Program-made: the position numbers and the translations under genes
The notes under the pieces: generated by a model
Databases searched by the model: none
Told to the model about the DNA's origin: nothing
What the model saw: the letters and a program-made list of their open reading frames with translations, nothing else
Shown here: positions 52,896 to 61,328 of the stretch, piece after piece
Numbering within the stretch: position 1 is the stretch's first letter
Layout of the letters: every line of letters begins with the position of its first letter
Assembly (NCBI RefSeq): GCF_013449725.1
Contig: NZ_JACCFF010000001.1
Span: forward strand, 620,001-684,000
Direction of reading: 5' to 3'
DNA: 64,000 bases
DNA from: Mycobacteroides sp. LB1
GTDB lineage: Bacteria; Actinomycetota; Actinomycetes; Mycobacteriales; Mycobacteriaceae

Positions 52896-54383
52896 ATGGC
52901 GACGATCAGCAGCACCGAATACTTCATCGACCAGGCCAAACGTCGCCTGCCGACCCTCAGCACCCTGCCCGGTCTAGGTTTTGTCGAGAAACGCCTGAAG
53001 GCGTACGAGTGGAAGCAGATTCCCTTCGCCGAGCCCCCGGTGGGCAGCGATCTCAAGCCCGTCATGGGCGACTGGGGCCTACCGGTCATCGGGCACATGG
53101 TCGAGCTGTTCCGGGGCGGGCCCGATTACGTGCAGTGGATGTACCAGAACAAGGGGCCGCTCATCTGGTCTGGCTCGTCGATCCTGCGATCGGTCGCAGC
53201 GCTGGGCCCGGACGCGACACAGGAAGTCTTCACCAACAAGAACAAGGATTACTCGCAAGAGGGCTGGGTGCCGGTGATCGGGCCGTTCTTCAAGCGGGGC
53301 CTCATGCTGTTGGACTTCCAGGAACACCACAAGCACCGCCGCATCATGCAGGAGGCGTTCGTCCGCACGCGGCTGGCCGGCTATGTGGAACACATCGACA
53401 ACGTCGCCAGTGCGATCGTTGCCGACTTCCCTACCAACGACTCCAGGTTCCTGTTCCACCCGGCGATGAAGGAACTGACACTCGACGTCGCGTCAGTGGT
53501 GTTCATGGGCAATGAGCCGGGTGCCGACAAGGACCGACTCAAGAGGGTGAATCAGGCATTCGTCGACACCACCCGAGCCGGCGGCGCGATACTCCGGTTC
53601 TCGGCGCGCCCGTTCAAATGGTGGCGCGGGCTGCAAGGACGCAAGGTACTCGAGGACTACTTCAGTGAGCGGGTACGGATTGCGCGCCAGAAGGATTCGG
53701 GTACCGACATGCTGACGGCACTGTGTCATGTGGTCACCGATGATGGCGAGCGGTTCACCGATGACGACATCGTCAGCCACATGATCTTCGTCATGATGGC
53801 CGCGCACGACACGTCGACGTCAACGTTGACGACGATGGCGTATCACCTTGCCGCACATCCGGAATGGCAGGAGCGGGCGCGTGACGAATCTGCCCGTCTG
53901 GGCGACGGCCCGCTGGATATCGATTCCCTCGAGAAGCTCGAGACCCTCGACCTGGTGATGAACGAGGCCCTGCGCCTCGTCACACCGCTGCCGTTCAACG
54001 TCCGATCGACGGTCCGCGACACCGAGCTGCTGGGGCATTTCATCCCGAAGGACACGATGATCATGCTGTGGCCCGGCATGAATCACCGGCTACCCGAATT
54101 GTGGACGGATCCGAACACATTCGATCCCGCGCGGTTCGCCGAGCCGCGTAACGAGCACAAGCGCCATCGCTACGCATTTTCACCGTTCGGCGGCGGCGCC
54201 CACAAATGCATCGGCATGGTGTTCGGACAGTTGGAGATCAAGGCCGTCATGCACCGGCTGTTGCGCAAGTACCGGCTCGAACTCGCGCGGCCGGACTATC
54301 AGCCGCATTGGGACTACGGCGGCATGCCGGTGCCGATCGACGGCATGCCGATTGTGCTGCGCCCGCTCGCTGACCGCTTCTGA
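52896..54383 (+). CDS. cyp136: Cytochrome P450, CYP136 family, copy 1
   Basis: A 495-residue P450. The I-helix oxygen-binding motif is MMAAHDTSTST, the ExxR motif is MNEALRLV, and the heme loop is FSPFGGGAHKCIGM with the Cys ligand. The length, PGLGF N-terminus and neighbours (Rv3057c-, Rv3058c-like genes) match M. tuberculosis CYP136. ATG 52896 has AAGGAG 9 nt upstream. It forms a tandem pair with 54506-55984; even their leaders are alike. Substrate unknown; a lipid or sterol is possible. Needs a ferredoxin and reductase, not encoded here. Confidence 0.9.
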   Translation: MATISSTEYFIDQAKRRLPTLSTLPGLGFVEKRLKAYEWKQIPFAEPPVGSDLKPVMGDWGLPVIGHMVELFRGGPDYVQWMYQNKGPLIWSGSSILRSVAALGPDATQEVFTNKNKDYSQEGWVPVIGPFFKRGLMLLDFQEHHKHRRIMQEAFVRTRLAGYVEHIDNVASAIVADFPTNDSRFLFHPAMKELTLDVASVVFMGNEPGADKDRLKRVNQAFVDTTRAGGAILRFSARPFKWWRGLQGRKVLEDYFSERVRIARQKDSGTDMLTALCHVVTDDGERFTDDDIVSHMIFVMMAAHDTSTSTLTTMAYHLAAHPEWQERARDESARLGDGPLDIDSLEKLETLDLVMNEALRLVTPLPFNVRSTVRDTELLGHFIPKDTMIMLWPGMNHRLPELWTDPNTFDPARFAEPRNEHKRHRYAFSPFGGGAHKCIGMVFGQLEIKAVMHRLLRKYRLELARPDYQPHWDYGGMPVPIDGMPIVLRPLADRF

Positions 54384-54421
54384 CCGCAGGCGGGCACCTC
54401 ACGGCGAAACGCCGCATGAAA

Positions 54422-54447
54422 CAGAACTTGACACCCGTCAAGTTCTG
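54422..54447. promoter_or_regulatory. 26-bp TetR operator upstream of P450 copy 2
   Basis: An exact copy of the 52811-52836 site, arms CAGAACTTGAC and GTCAAGTTCTG around ACCC. It shows that the second P450 gene has its own promoter under the same regulator, rather than relying on readthrough. Confidence 0.75.
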
Positions 54448-54505
54448 CGGCAAAGATGAGCTGGAGCACATCGACGTGCCGCCGCGAGCGAAGGAGCCAC
54501 GCCCA

Positions 54506-55984
54506 ATGGCGACGATCAACAGCACCGATTACCTCATCGACCAGGCCAAACGGCGTCTCCCGACGATGAACACGCTTCCGGGGCTGGGCTACGCCGAGAA
54601 TTGGCTGAACAACCGCGACTGGCCCATGACCGAGCTAGCCCCGCCGCCGCCGGGTAGTGGTTTGAAGCCGGCAATGGGCGATAAGGGTCTGCCGCTGGTC
54701 GGCCACATGATCGAGATGTTCCGCGGCGGTATCGACTGGGTGTTGGACACGTACGACAAACGCGGACCGGTGAGCTGGACCCAAACCCCGATCGGCAAGG
54801 TCGTGGTGGCGCTCGGACCCGATGCGACACAAGCAGTTTTCAGCAACCCGAACAAGGACTTTTCACAGCAGGGCTGGGTTCCGGTGATCGGCCCCTTCTT
54901 CAGCCGCGGACTGATGCTGCTGGATTTCCAGGAGCACCGTGAGCATCGGCTCATCATGCAGCAGGCGTTCCTGCGCAGCCGCCTGGCCGGGTACGTGGAG
55001 CAGATAGACAGGGTCGCAGACGATATCGTCGCCGACTGGCCGACCAATGACGGCCGGTTTCTCTTCTACCCCGCCATCAAGGAGCTGACCCTCGACATTG
55101 CATCGGTGGTCTTCATGGGTAACGAGCCCGGCGCACAACACGATCGACTCGAGAAGGTGAACAAGGCCTTCGTGGCCACCACTCGAGCCGGTGGCGCCAT
55201 CTTCCGGTTCAACCTGGCACCCTTCAAGTGGTGGCAGGGCCTGGAGGGTCGCAAGCTGCTCGAGGAGTATTTCACCGAGCGCGTTGCCATTGCGCGCCAG
55301 AAGGATTCGGGCGCGGACATGTTAACCGCGTTATGTCACTCCGTCACCGACGAGGGCGAGGCCTTCTCGGACAAGGACATCGTCAACCACATGATCTTCC
55401 TGATGATGGCCGCGCACGACACCACCACGTCGACCACCACCACGATGGCCTACTACCTGGCCGCCAACCCCGAATGGCAGGACCGGGTTCGCGATGAATC
55501 GGACCGTCTCGGTGACGGCCCCTTGGACATCGACTCGCTGGAGAAGTTGGAGAGCCTCGACCTGGTGATGAACGAGGCCCTGCGCCTCGTCACACCGCTG
55601 CCGTTCAATGTCCGCTCGACGGTGCGCGATACCGACCTGCTCGGGTACCACATACCCGCCAACACCATGATCAACATCTGGCCGGGCATGAACCACCACC
55701 TGCCAGAGCTGTGGACGGACCCGGAGAAGTTCGATCCCGACCGTTTCTCAGAACCGCGATCGGAGCACAAGCGTCACCGGTACGCATTCGCACCGTTCGG
55801 CGGTGGAGCACACAAATGCATCGGCATGATGTTCGGCCAGCTGGAGGTCAAGGCCATCATGCACCGCCTGCTTCGGCGCTATCGGTTTGAACTGGCAGAT
55901 CCGAACTATCAGGCCCATTGGGACTACGCAGGTATGCCGCTGCCGATCGACGGCATGCCAATCATGCTGCGTCCCTTGAAGTAA
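54506..55984 (+). CDS. Cytochrome P450, CYP136 family, copy 2
   Basis: A 492-residue P450 homologous over its full length to copy 1: MMAAHDTTTSTTTTMAY in the I helix, NEALRLVTPLPFNVRSTVRDT around ExxR, and FAPFGGGAHKCIGM around the heme Cys. ATG 54506 has AAGGAG at normal spacing. The stretch coding for NEALRLVTPLPFNVRSTV is nearly identical in DNA between copies, which suggests recent duplication or gene conversion. Its length equals that of M. tuberculosis CYP136, so it could be the more conserved copy. Confidence 0.9.
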   Translation: MATINSTDYLIDQAKRRLPTMNTLPGLGYAENWLNNRDWPMTELAPPPPGSGLKPAMGDKGLPLVGHMIEMFRGGIDWVLDTYDKRGPVSWTQTPIGKVVVALGPDATQAVFSNPNKDFSQQGWVPVIGPFFSRGLMLLDFQEHREHRLIMQQAFLRSRLAGYVEQIDRVADDIVADWPTNDGRFLFYPAIKELTLDIASVVFMGNEPGAQHDRLEKVNKAFVATTRAGGAIFRFNLAPFKWWQGLEGRKLLEEYFTERVAIARQKDSGADMLTALCHSVTDEGEAFSDKDIVNHMIFLMMAAHDTTTSTTTTMAYYLAANPEWQDRVRDESDRLGDGPLDIDSLEKLESLDLVMNEALRLVTPLPFNVRSTVRDTDLLGYHIPANTMINIWPGMNHHLPELWTDPEKFDPDRFSEPRSEHKRHRYAFAPFGGGAHKCIGMMFGQLEVKAIMHRLLRRYRFELADPNYQAHWDYAGMPLPIDGMPIMLRPLK

Positions 55985-55992
55985 GCGAGCAA

Positions 55993-56442
55993 CTACACGC
56001 TGAGGCGATTGGCGCAGGCGGTGACCGCCTTGAGCGATGAGGTGGTGGCATCGAGTCCTCGACCCATCGCCCAGGCGGTGCTGGTTCCGTTGGTGCCACG
56101 CACGAAGGTGAATGTCTGATCGCCGTCGTGCAGCTGGTGGAAGTTGAGGGTCTCCATCCGTATCCCCCGCTCGGACAGCATGGCGGTCAGCGCCGCTAAG
56201 GGGCCGGAGGCGGCGGCGGTCGACGACTCGATGCGCTCACCGATCGCGAGCGTCGCCTGGTAGATGCCGTCGGTCTCTGACCACTGTCCCACTCGTAGCG
56301 GACCCGCGCTTCGCTCATAGGTGTGGCAGAGCGAGGTCCAGGACATGTTGCCAGCCTCTTCGCGCAGCCCGCGCGGCAGCCGAACACCGAAGCGGGACGC
56401 GAACGGATCTGAATGCTTAGAAATTGTTGTTGGGGAGTGCAT
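55993..56442 (-). CDS. Stand-alone LeuA regulatory (dimerisation) domain protein
   Basis: A ~149-residue protein matching the C-terminal allosteric domain of 2-isopropylmalate synthase, which binds leucine. The core is ESSTAAASGPLAALTAMLSERGIRMETLNFHQLHDG (short marks: GPLAALTAML, RMETLNFHQL), and the terminal GLDATTSSLKAVTACANRL corresponds to the LeuA TASLxAVxSAxNR end. No catalytic barrel is present. It may sense leucine or modulate LeuA by mixed assembly (inference). A longer start at 56457 is possible. Both starts lie next to a possible sequestering hairpin, and an attenuator-like leader precedes the gene. Confidence 0.75.
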   Translation of the reverse strand: MHSPTTISKHSDPFASRFGVRLPRGLREEAGNMSWTSLCHTYERSAGPLRVGQWSETDGIYQATLAIGERIESSTAAASGPLAALTAMLSERGIRMETLNFHQLHDGDQTFTFVRGTNGTSTAWAMGRGLDATTSSLKAVTACANRLSV

Positions 56443-56517
56443 GTGCCGGTCTTTCATTCGAAATGGAAGGTGACCGACAGGTAGTAGCTTCGACCCACAG
56501 CGAGGGGTCGGTCTGGA
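56443..56517 (-). promoter_or_regulatory. Leucine/valine attenuator: competing leader hairpins
   Basis: In minus-strand RNA, segment 56472-56479 (UGUCGGUC) can pair either with 56507-56513 (GACCGAC, 7 bp) or with 56444-56451 (GACCGGCA, 8 bp with one G-U), which ends 1 nt before the start codon at 56442. The first pairing would free the start, the second would hide it. A long hairpin, 56481-56509 with 56521-56544, covers the leader peptide's Val codons and stop. This is the layout of translational attenuation. Confidence 0.65.
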
Positions 56518-56559
56518 TCAGACCCCGCTGCGGGTAGCTACTACGAGAAGACGCTGCAT
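56518..56559 (-). CDS. Leader peptide of the LeuA-domain gene
   Basis: A 13-residue frame, M-Q-R-L-L-V-V-A-T-R-S-G-V, with consecutive Leu-Leu-Val-Val codons directly in front of and inside the 5' arm of a strong hairpin; the UGA lies in its loop. A mycobacterial -10 element, TACTGT (56568-56573), ends 8 nt before the ATG, so the transcript probably begins at the start codon. It lies between the CobW stop and the LeuA-domain gene. Confidence 0.6.
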   Translation of the reverse strand: MQRLLVVATRSGV

Positions 56560-56567
56560 GAGAAGCA

Positions 56568-56573
56568 ACAGTA
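56568..56573 (-). promoter_or_regulatory. -10 element of the leucine attenuator transcript
   Basis: TACTGT on the minus strand fits the TANNNT pattern of mycobacterial SigA promoters and would place the start of transcription at the leader-peptide ATG (56559). Confidence 0.45.
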
Positions 56574-56587
56574 GACGCGGCGTCTGA

Positions 56588-57571
56588 TTAGCGCAAATAC
56601 TTTCCCAGGACCAGCATCGACCGTTCCAGCTCGGGGTCCGGCGGGTCGTCAACGAGGGTGTGCAGACGGTCGGTGATGGTGTCGCCGTCCAGGTGGGTAC
56701 CGATAAGAACCAGGCGTGCACCGGAAGCTCGTCGGGGCGCCTTGTCGATACTGATGTGGTCCCCCACGGTGTGCACGGCCAGGGTCTTGTCGCCCAGCCG
56801 CACCACACCCTTGATGCGGTACACACCTACAGGCTGGCTGTCGAGAAACTCGATGAGCCGCCGCGGATGCAGTGACTGCTCCGTGGCGAACTCCACCGTC
56901 TCGTAGTGGTGGTGTGCATGATGGTCGTGGTCATGTTCCTCACGGATGAGGTCCTCAAGCGAAAGCTGGCCGACCGGCTCCGGGCGTTCCTTCTTGTCGA
57001 ACAGCAGCCGCGGATCGACGACGGCACCGGTGGTCTCCACGATCGCCGCACGCGGGTTGCGTTCCTTGACAACGGCCCGCAAGTAGGTGCGGTCGCCTGC
57101 ATCGGCGAGGTCAATCTTGTTGAGGACCACCAAGTCTGCCAAAGACAGGTGCTGAGCAATCTCCGGGTACCGGGTGGCGACGTCCTCGTATTGGGCGGTG
57201 TCGACGACGGTGACCAGTCCCCCATAACCAATCCGGTCATCGTCAGCGGCCGCCGCGAGCACCATGCGCACCAAAGGCAACGGCTCGGCCAGCCCGCTCG
57301 CCTCGATGACGATGGCATCGATATCGCGGCCCGCAAGAGACGTCAGCATGCCGCCCAGTTCATCGGCGTCGGCGGCACAGCACAAGCACCCATTGGACAT
57401 CGTCATGGTCGAGTCGATCTGGCCCGCCACCAGCATGGCGTCGATGTTGATCGCACCGAAGTCGTTGACTACCACGCCGATTCGCACGCCCATGGTGTTG
57501 CGCAACAGGTTGTTCAGCAGCGTGGTTTTACCGGCGCCCAGAAAGCCGGAGACGATGGTGACCGGGATCAA
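56588..57571 (-). CDS. CobW/ZNG1-family metallochaperone GTPase (COG0523)
   Basis: A 327-residue GTPase. The P-loop is SGFLGAGKTTLLN (residues ~8-20), the metal-binding motif is NGCLCC (60-65), and the G4 motif is LNKIDLAD. A His/Asp-rich loop HDHDHHAHHHY (about residue 215) can bind Zn2+ or another metal. The C-terminal CobW_C domain has VYRIKGVVRLGDKTLAVHTVG. Relatives deliver Zn or other metals to client enzymes. The start is TTG 57571, which is unusual; no ATG/GTG in frame is better placed. It lies between DJ-1-like and LeuA-domain genes on the same strand. Confidence 0.88.
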   Translation of the reverse strand: MIPVTIVSGFLGAGKTTLLNNLLRNTMGVRIGVVVNDFGAINIDAMLVAGQIDSTMTMSNGCLCCAADADELGGMLTSLAGRDIDAIVIEASGLAEPLPLVRMVLAAAADDDRIGYGGLVTVVDTAQYEDVATRYPEIAQHLSLADLVVLNKIDLADAGDRTYLRAVVKERNPRAAIVETTGAVVDPRLLFDKKERPEPVGQLSLEDLIREEHDHDHHAHHHYETVEFATEQSLHPRRLIEFLDSQPVGVYRIKGVVRLGDKTLAVHTVGDHISIDKAPRRASGARLVLIGTHLDGDTITDRLHTLVDDPPDPELERSMLVLGKYLR

Positions 57572-57606
57572 ACGATGTTCTCGACACTTCTCTGCACGGT
57601 GCCAGT

Positions 57607-58611
57607 CTAGGTTCTGGTGACCGCCGCGCGGATATCGGCCGCCTGAACATCCACCGTCTGCGGACCGTTCCCGGTGACGAGGCCGATCCGCTTGTCCGAG
57701 AGCAGGATAAGCGACGTCGGGACGGACGCAGTCCTGACGGTGAAACCAGCCTCACGCAGGCCCTCATCCACGAAGTACTCCAGGCGCGTCGGCCCGGGCG
57801 GGATGTGCACATACCCCTGGTCGAGCATGCCGGTCTCGCCCTCTTTACCTACCGTGGTGACCTCGGCGGAGAGAAAAACGTTGTCCTCGACGCGGTACGG
57901 GGAGCCGTTCTGATCCACCCGCAGGTTCGTGGAGGTCAAGGCGATCGGCGCGTGGCAGATCAACGAGATGTACACGGCGTTCTCCCGGGCGGTGTGCAAT
58001 ACCTCGCCGAGCCAGGGATTCTTGTGGAAATCGACCATCGGGGCGTGCCCGCCGGGGGCGTGGATGAAATCAAAATCAGCGAAGCTAAAGCTGTCCGAAG
58101 GGTCGCGGTGCCTGCCGATCAGCTCGGGGAGCGACAGGTATGGACGCGACGGTAAGGCCTCCACCCGGCGCACCACCTCAGGGCGGAACGCGCGGACCTC
58201 CGCATCCGTCGAGGGTAGTGGTTCCGTGATCGGAAGCCTGCCCAATTGGCCTTCTAGGAGCTGCAATTCACGCTCGCGCCGCTCGACCAGGTCGGCGTGT
58301 TCGTGCCGGTACGCGTCGATATCGAAATCGGGGCTGGAGAATGCCGCCACCGAACTCGCGTAGACCTCGGTCATCCGGTCGGTCGCGTGCCACGGGATCG
58401 AGAAGCCATTGACGTCGATCTGCGGCGCGGCACCGTCCGGGGTGGCCAGCGTGAACTCGTAGTCACCCTCGAATTCGGCCAGCACTTGCGCCAGCTCGAC
58501 ATGGAAGAAGCCGATCGGGATCTGTGGCACAGACGGCGGTGCGAGCAGCGGTAGCGCACGCGCCGACGACAAGATAATCAGTGCACGGCGCTTGACCGTG
58601 GGGTCAGTCAT
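57607..58611 (-). CDS. DJ-1/PfpI-superfamily (class I GATase-like) protein
   Basis: A 334-residue protein with an Hsp31/PfpI-like fold: RRALIILSSA and the substrate-side FEGDYEFTLATPDG near the start, IHAPGGHAPMVDFHKN, and the nucleophile elbow ISLICHAPIAL with Cys. It is larger than typical DJ-1 proteins owing to an inserted helical region (FDIDAYRHEHADLVERREREL). It could be a glyoxalase III-like or chaperone-type enzyme; not decided. ATG 58611 with AGGAACG upstream. It ends 35 nt before CobW. Confidence 0.75.
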   Translation of the reverse strand: MTDPTVKRRALIILSSARALPLLAPPSVPQIPIGFFHVELAQVLAEFEGDYEFTLATPDGAAPQIDVNGFSIPWHATDRMTEVYASSVAAFSSPDFDIDAYRHEHADLVERRERELQLLEGQLGRLPITEPLPSTDAEVRAFRPEVVRRVEALPSRPYLSLPELIGRHRDPSDSFSFADFDFIHAPGGHAPMVDFHKNPWLGEVLHTARENAVYISLICHAPIALTSTNLRVDQNGSPYRVEDNVFLSAEVTTVGKEGETGMLDQGYVHIPPGPTRLEYFVDEGLREAGFTVRTASVPTSLILLSDKRIGLVTGNGPQTVDVQAADIRAAVTRT

Positions 58612-58625
58612 TGAGGACAACGTTC

Positions 58626-59435
58626 CTAGTTGATCGTGGAGATAATGCCACCGTTGACGAATATGGTCTGGGCCGTCGTCCATCCCGATTCCGGCAGCAC
58701 CAGCAGCCTGGCCACGGGCAGGATGTCGTCTCCGCGCCCGATCTGCCCGTTGATACTCATCGACTCCAGCCAGGCGATGTTGTCATCTGATTCGGCGGGG
58801 TAGAAGAAGCTCGTCTGCAAAGGCCCGGGGGCAATACAGTTCACCGTTATCCCGCGGCCGCCAACCTCTTTGGCCAGCGACTTGGTGAAGTGTTCGACGG
58901 GCGCCTTGGATCCCGCGTACGCGCTGTAGGTCGGGGCCAGTGCACCAACCATGGTGGTGACGAAACTCAGGATCCGGCCGTTATCGGCCATCCGGCGCGC
59001 CGCCTCGCGCATCATGAAGAACACCGTCTTGGCGTTGGCGTTGAAGACCGCATCGTATTCGTCTTCGCTAATGTCCGCCAAGGGTTTCCGGACGATCATC
59101 CCTGCCGTGTTGATCAGGATGTCCCACCGTCCGAACGCCTCGAAGGCGGCGTCGGCGAGCTTGGTGCAATTCTCGGGAATCGAGAGATCGGCCTGGAAAC
59201 TGACGGCATCACCGCCAGCCTCCTGAATCTGCCGGACCACCGTGTCCGCTAGTTCCCTTTTGTTGTCGCTGCGGTAGTGCACCACGACCTGAGCACCGTC
59301 GTGTGCAAGCGTCCGAGCAAGGGCCGCACCCATATTCGCCGATGCCCCGCTGATCACAGCCACCTTGCCTGCCAGCGGCCGGTCCTGCGGCCGGTACGGC
59401 TGAACCGGATCGATTGTCCCCGGGGTGTCGACCAT
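58626..59435 (-). CDS. Short-chain dehydrogenase/reductase
   Basis: A 269-residue SDR: VAVISGASANMGAALARTLA is a variant of TGxxxGIG (SGASANMG), LINTAGM follows, and the active site shows SFVTTMVG and YSAYAGSKAP (Tyr-Lys). The C-terminus FVNGGIISTIN is FabG-like. GAGGAG precedes ATG 59435; a GTG at 59441 is the alternative. It starts a minus-strand run with the DJ-1-like gene (14-nt gap). Substrate unknown. Confidence 0.85.
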   Translation of the reverse strand: MVDTPGTIDPVQPYRPQDRPLAGKVAVISGASANMGAALARTLAHDGAQVVVHYRSDNKRELADTVVRQIQEAGGDAVSFQADLSIPENCTKLADAAFEAFGRWDILINTAGMIVRKPLADISEDEYDAVFNANAKTVFFMMREAARRMADNGRILSFVTTMVGALAPTYSAYAGSKAPVEHFTKSLAKEVGGRGITVNCIAPGPLQTSFFYPAESDDNIAWLESMSINGQIGRGDDILPVARLLVLPESGWTTAQTIFVNGGIISTIN

Positions 59436-59619
59436 ATCCACTCCTCATTGAAATCGGCGGCAGCGCTTAGCAAGCCCGACTATAACGAGCTATGCGACGT
59501 TGCAACTAACAAAAGAATGTTGACAGCTAACAAGTGCACCTTGTGGAACCGATATCCCCCGCCGGGAATGACCGAGATAGCGTCGGGGTTATCGATCGTT
59601 GTCACCCGAGAGGAACAGC

Positions 59620-60282
59620 ATGCCCCAGAAAGTTGTCATCGCCGGAGGTCACGGTCAGATCGCCGCGCATCTGATCCGCCTACTGGCGGCACGCGGTGAT
59701 ACCGCCATCGCACTGATCCGTAATCCCGACCACGCTGCCGACGTGGAATCGTGGGGTGGGCAGCCCGTCGTACTCGATCTCGAGGCAGCCGACATACACG
59801 ATGTGGCAGAGGCCCTGAGAGGCGCTGACGCCGCGGTGTTCGCAGCGGGCGCGGGACCGGGTAGCGGGCCCGCCCGTAAGGACACGGTGGACCGAGCGGC
59901 CGCGGTGCTATTCGCCGATGCTGCGGGGTATGCGGGTGCGCGCCGGTTCATTCAGATCAGTGCTTTCGGTGCAGGCGGGCCCGCACCGACCGAGGGTGAC
60001 GAATCGTGGATCGCCTATGCGATCGCAAAGACGGCGGCCGAGGAAGACCTGCGCGTTCGCGACAGCCTGGACTGGACGATCCTGCGTCCCGGCTTGCTCA
60101 CCGACGAGGCGCCGACAGGTTCAGTCACCTTGTCGGCCAGCACGATCGAACGCGGGCCTGTTCCCCGTGCCGAGGTTGCGGCGGTGGTCGCCCAACTACT
60201 CACGACATCGAACACAGTGCACCAGATCCTGTTTCTCACCGAGGGCAACACCCCGATCACCAGCGCGGTACGCGCGCTCTAG
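59620..60282 (+). CDS. Atypical SDR (NAD(P)H-binding, YwnB/NmrA-like)
   Basis: A 220-residue protein of the atypical SDR group: VVIAGGHGQIAAHLIRLL (GGxGxIA), VVLDLEAADIHDVAEALRGADAAVFAAGAG, YAGARRFIQISAFGA and YAIAKTAAEEDLRVRDSLDWTILRPGLLTDE, with the Tyr-Lys pair. These often act as NAD(P)H sensors or quinone/flavin reductases. ATG 59620 has GAGGAACAG upstream. It is divergent from the SDR at 58626 across ~180 bp that holds TTGACA (59520) but no clear -10. It overlaps the convergent LLM gene by 4 nt. Confidence 0.85.
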   Translation: MPQKVVIAGGHGQIAAHLIRLLAARGDTAIALIRNPDHAADVESWGGQPVVLDLEAADIHDVAEALRGADAAVFAAGAGPGSGPARKDTVDRAAAVLFADAAGYAGARRFIQISAFGAGGPAPTEGDESWIAYAIAKTAAEEDLRVRDSLDWTILRPGLLTDEAPTGSVTLSASTIERGPVPRAEVAAVVAQLLTTSNTVHQILFLTEGNTPITSAVRAL

Positions 60283-61295
60283 AGCAGCGCGAACAAGCGA
60301 TCAAGCGCCCGTAGCTGCTCGTCGAATGGAGTGTCGAGCTTAATCAGAAGTGTCGAGATGCCCGCGGCGCGATAGCGTTCCAGCCGTTCACCGATCATTT
60401 CGTCGGTGCCGACGAGGTTAGTAAGGCGGCCAAGATCATCGGGCACGGCGTCACGGGCAGCATCCCGATCGCCGGCGCGCCACAATGATTCGACCGCGCG
60501 AACACCATCGCCGTAGCCGAGCCGCGTGAACGCCTCGTTGTAGAAGTTGCGTCCGGACGCTCCCATCGCGCCGATCGTGAATGCATATCCCGCAGCATGG
60601 CGCCTGATCGCCACAGCGGCATTGGTTCCGGTATCGGCGAACTCGAGGGCCACCGGCGCCACCAGGTCGATATCACCCAGCTCCCGCCCCGCCGCCACAG
60701 CTCCGTCGCGGATGGGGCCGAGGAATACCTCGGCCAGCTCGGGGATGAAGGAATTGCCGAGCCAGCCGTCGGCAAGTTCACCGGTGAGCGCCAGGTTCGC
60801 CGGACCCATGGCCGCGTTGTAGATGGGTAGATTCTGCGGTACCACCATGGGCCGCAAGGGTTTTCCAGAGCTTCCCGGCAGTGGCAGCGTGTACACCTGG
60901 CCCTCATACTGGAGCCGCTCCCCACGTGCGACCGTCCTGACGATGTCGATGGTCTCCCGCGTGGCCTGCACCGGCTTGGTGAAGCGGACGCCGTGCCACC
61001 CCTCCATCACCTGCGGGCCGGACGCCCCCACACCCAGGATGAATCGACCGCCGGAGAGCTGTTGAATGCTCAGCGCCGACGTCGCCAATAATGCCGGCGA
61101 CCGCGACCCGAGCTGAACCACGAAGGTTCCCAGCCCGATGGTGTCGGTACAGGCCGCCAGGTAGGCAAGGCCGGTGAGAGCGTCATACCCCCACACCTCG
61201 GGCACCCACAGCGAGGCGACGCCCAACCGCTCTGCACGCCGCGCGAAGTCGGCGGCACCCGGCAGCCGCGGTTCGATCGTCACACCAATACGCAT
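60279..61295 (-). CDS. F420-dependent LLM-class oxidoreductase
   Basis: A 338-residue luciferase-like protein: MRIGVTIEPRLPGAADFARRAERLGVASLWVPEVWGYDALTGLAYLAACT is the typical N-terminus (core GVASLWVPEVWGYDA), followed by LGVGASGPQVMEGWHGVRF and ATRETIDIVR. Mycobacterial members mostly use F420. The terminal RYRAAGISTLLIKLDTPFDEQLRALDRL is also typical. ATG 61295 is preceded by GGAGGG; a longer start at 61367 would overlap the divergent SRPBCC gene. Confidence 0.85.
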   Translation of the reverse strand: MRIGVTIEPRLPGAADFARRAERLGVASLWVPEVWGYDALTGLAYLAACTDTIGLGTFVVQLGSRSPALLATSALSIQQLSGGRFILGVGASGPQVMEGWHGVRFTKPVQATRETIDIVRTVARGERLQYEGQVYTLPLPGSSGKPLRPMVVPQNLPIYNAAMGPANLALTGELADGWLGNSFIPELAEVFLGPIRDGAVAAGRELGDIDLVAPVALEFADTGTNAAVAIRRHAAGYAFTIGAMGASGRNFYNEAFTRLGYGDGVRAVESLWRAGDRDAARDAVPDDLGRLTNLVGTDEMIGERLERYRAAGISTLLIKLDTPFDEQLRALDRLFALL

Positions 61296-61328
61296 CCGAC
61301 CCTCCATTTGCAGACGTAGGATCAGCCT

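Noticed and set aside
59442..59619. Promoter from TTGACA at 59520
   Set aside because: No acceptable -10 element at 16-18 bp; left as an unassigned control region between divergent genes.
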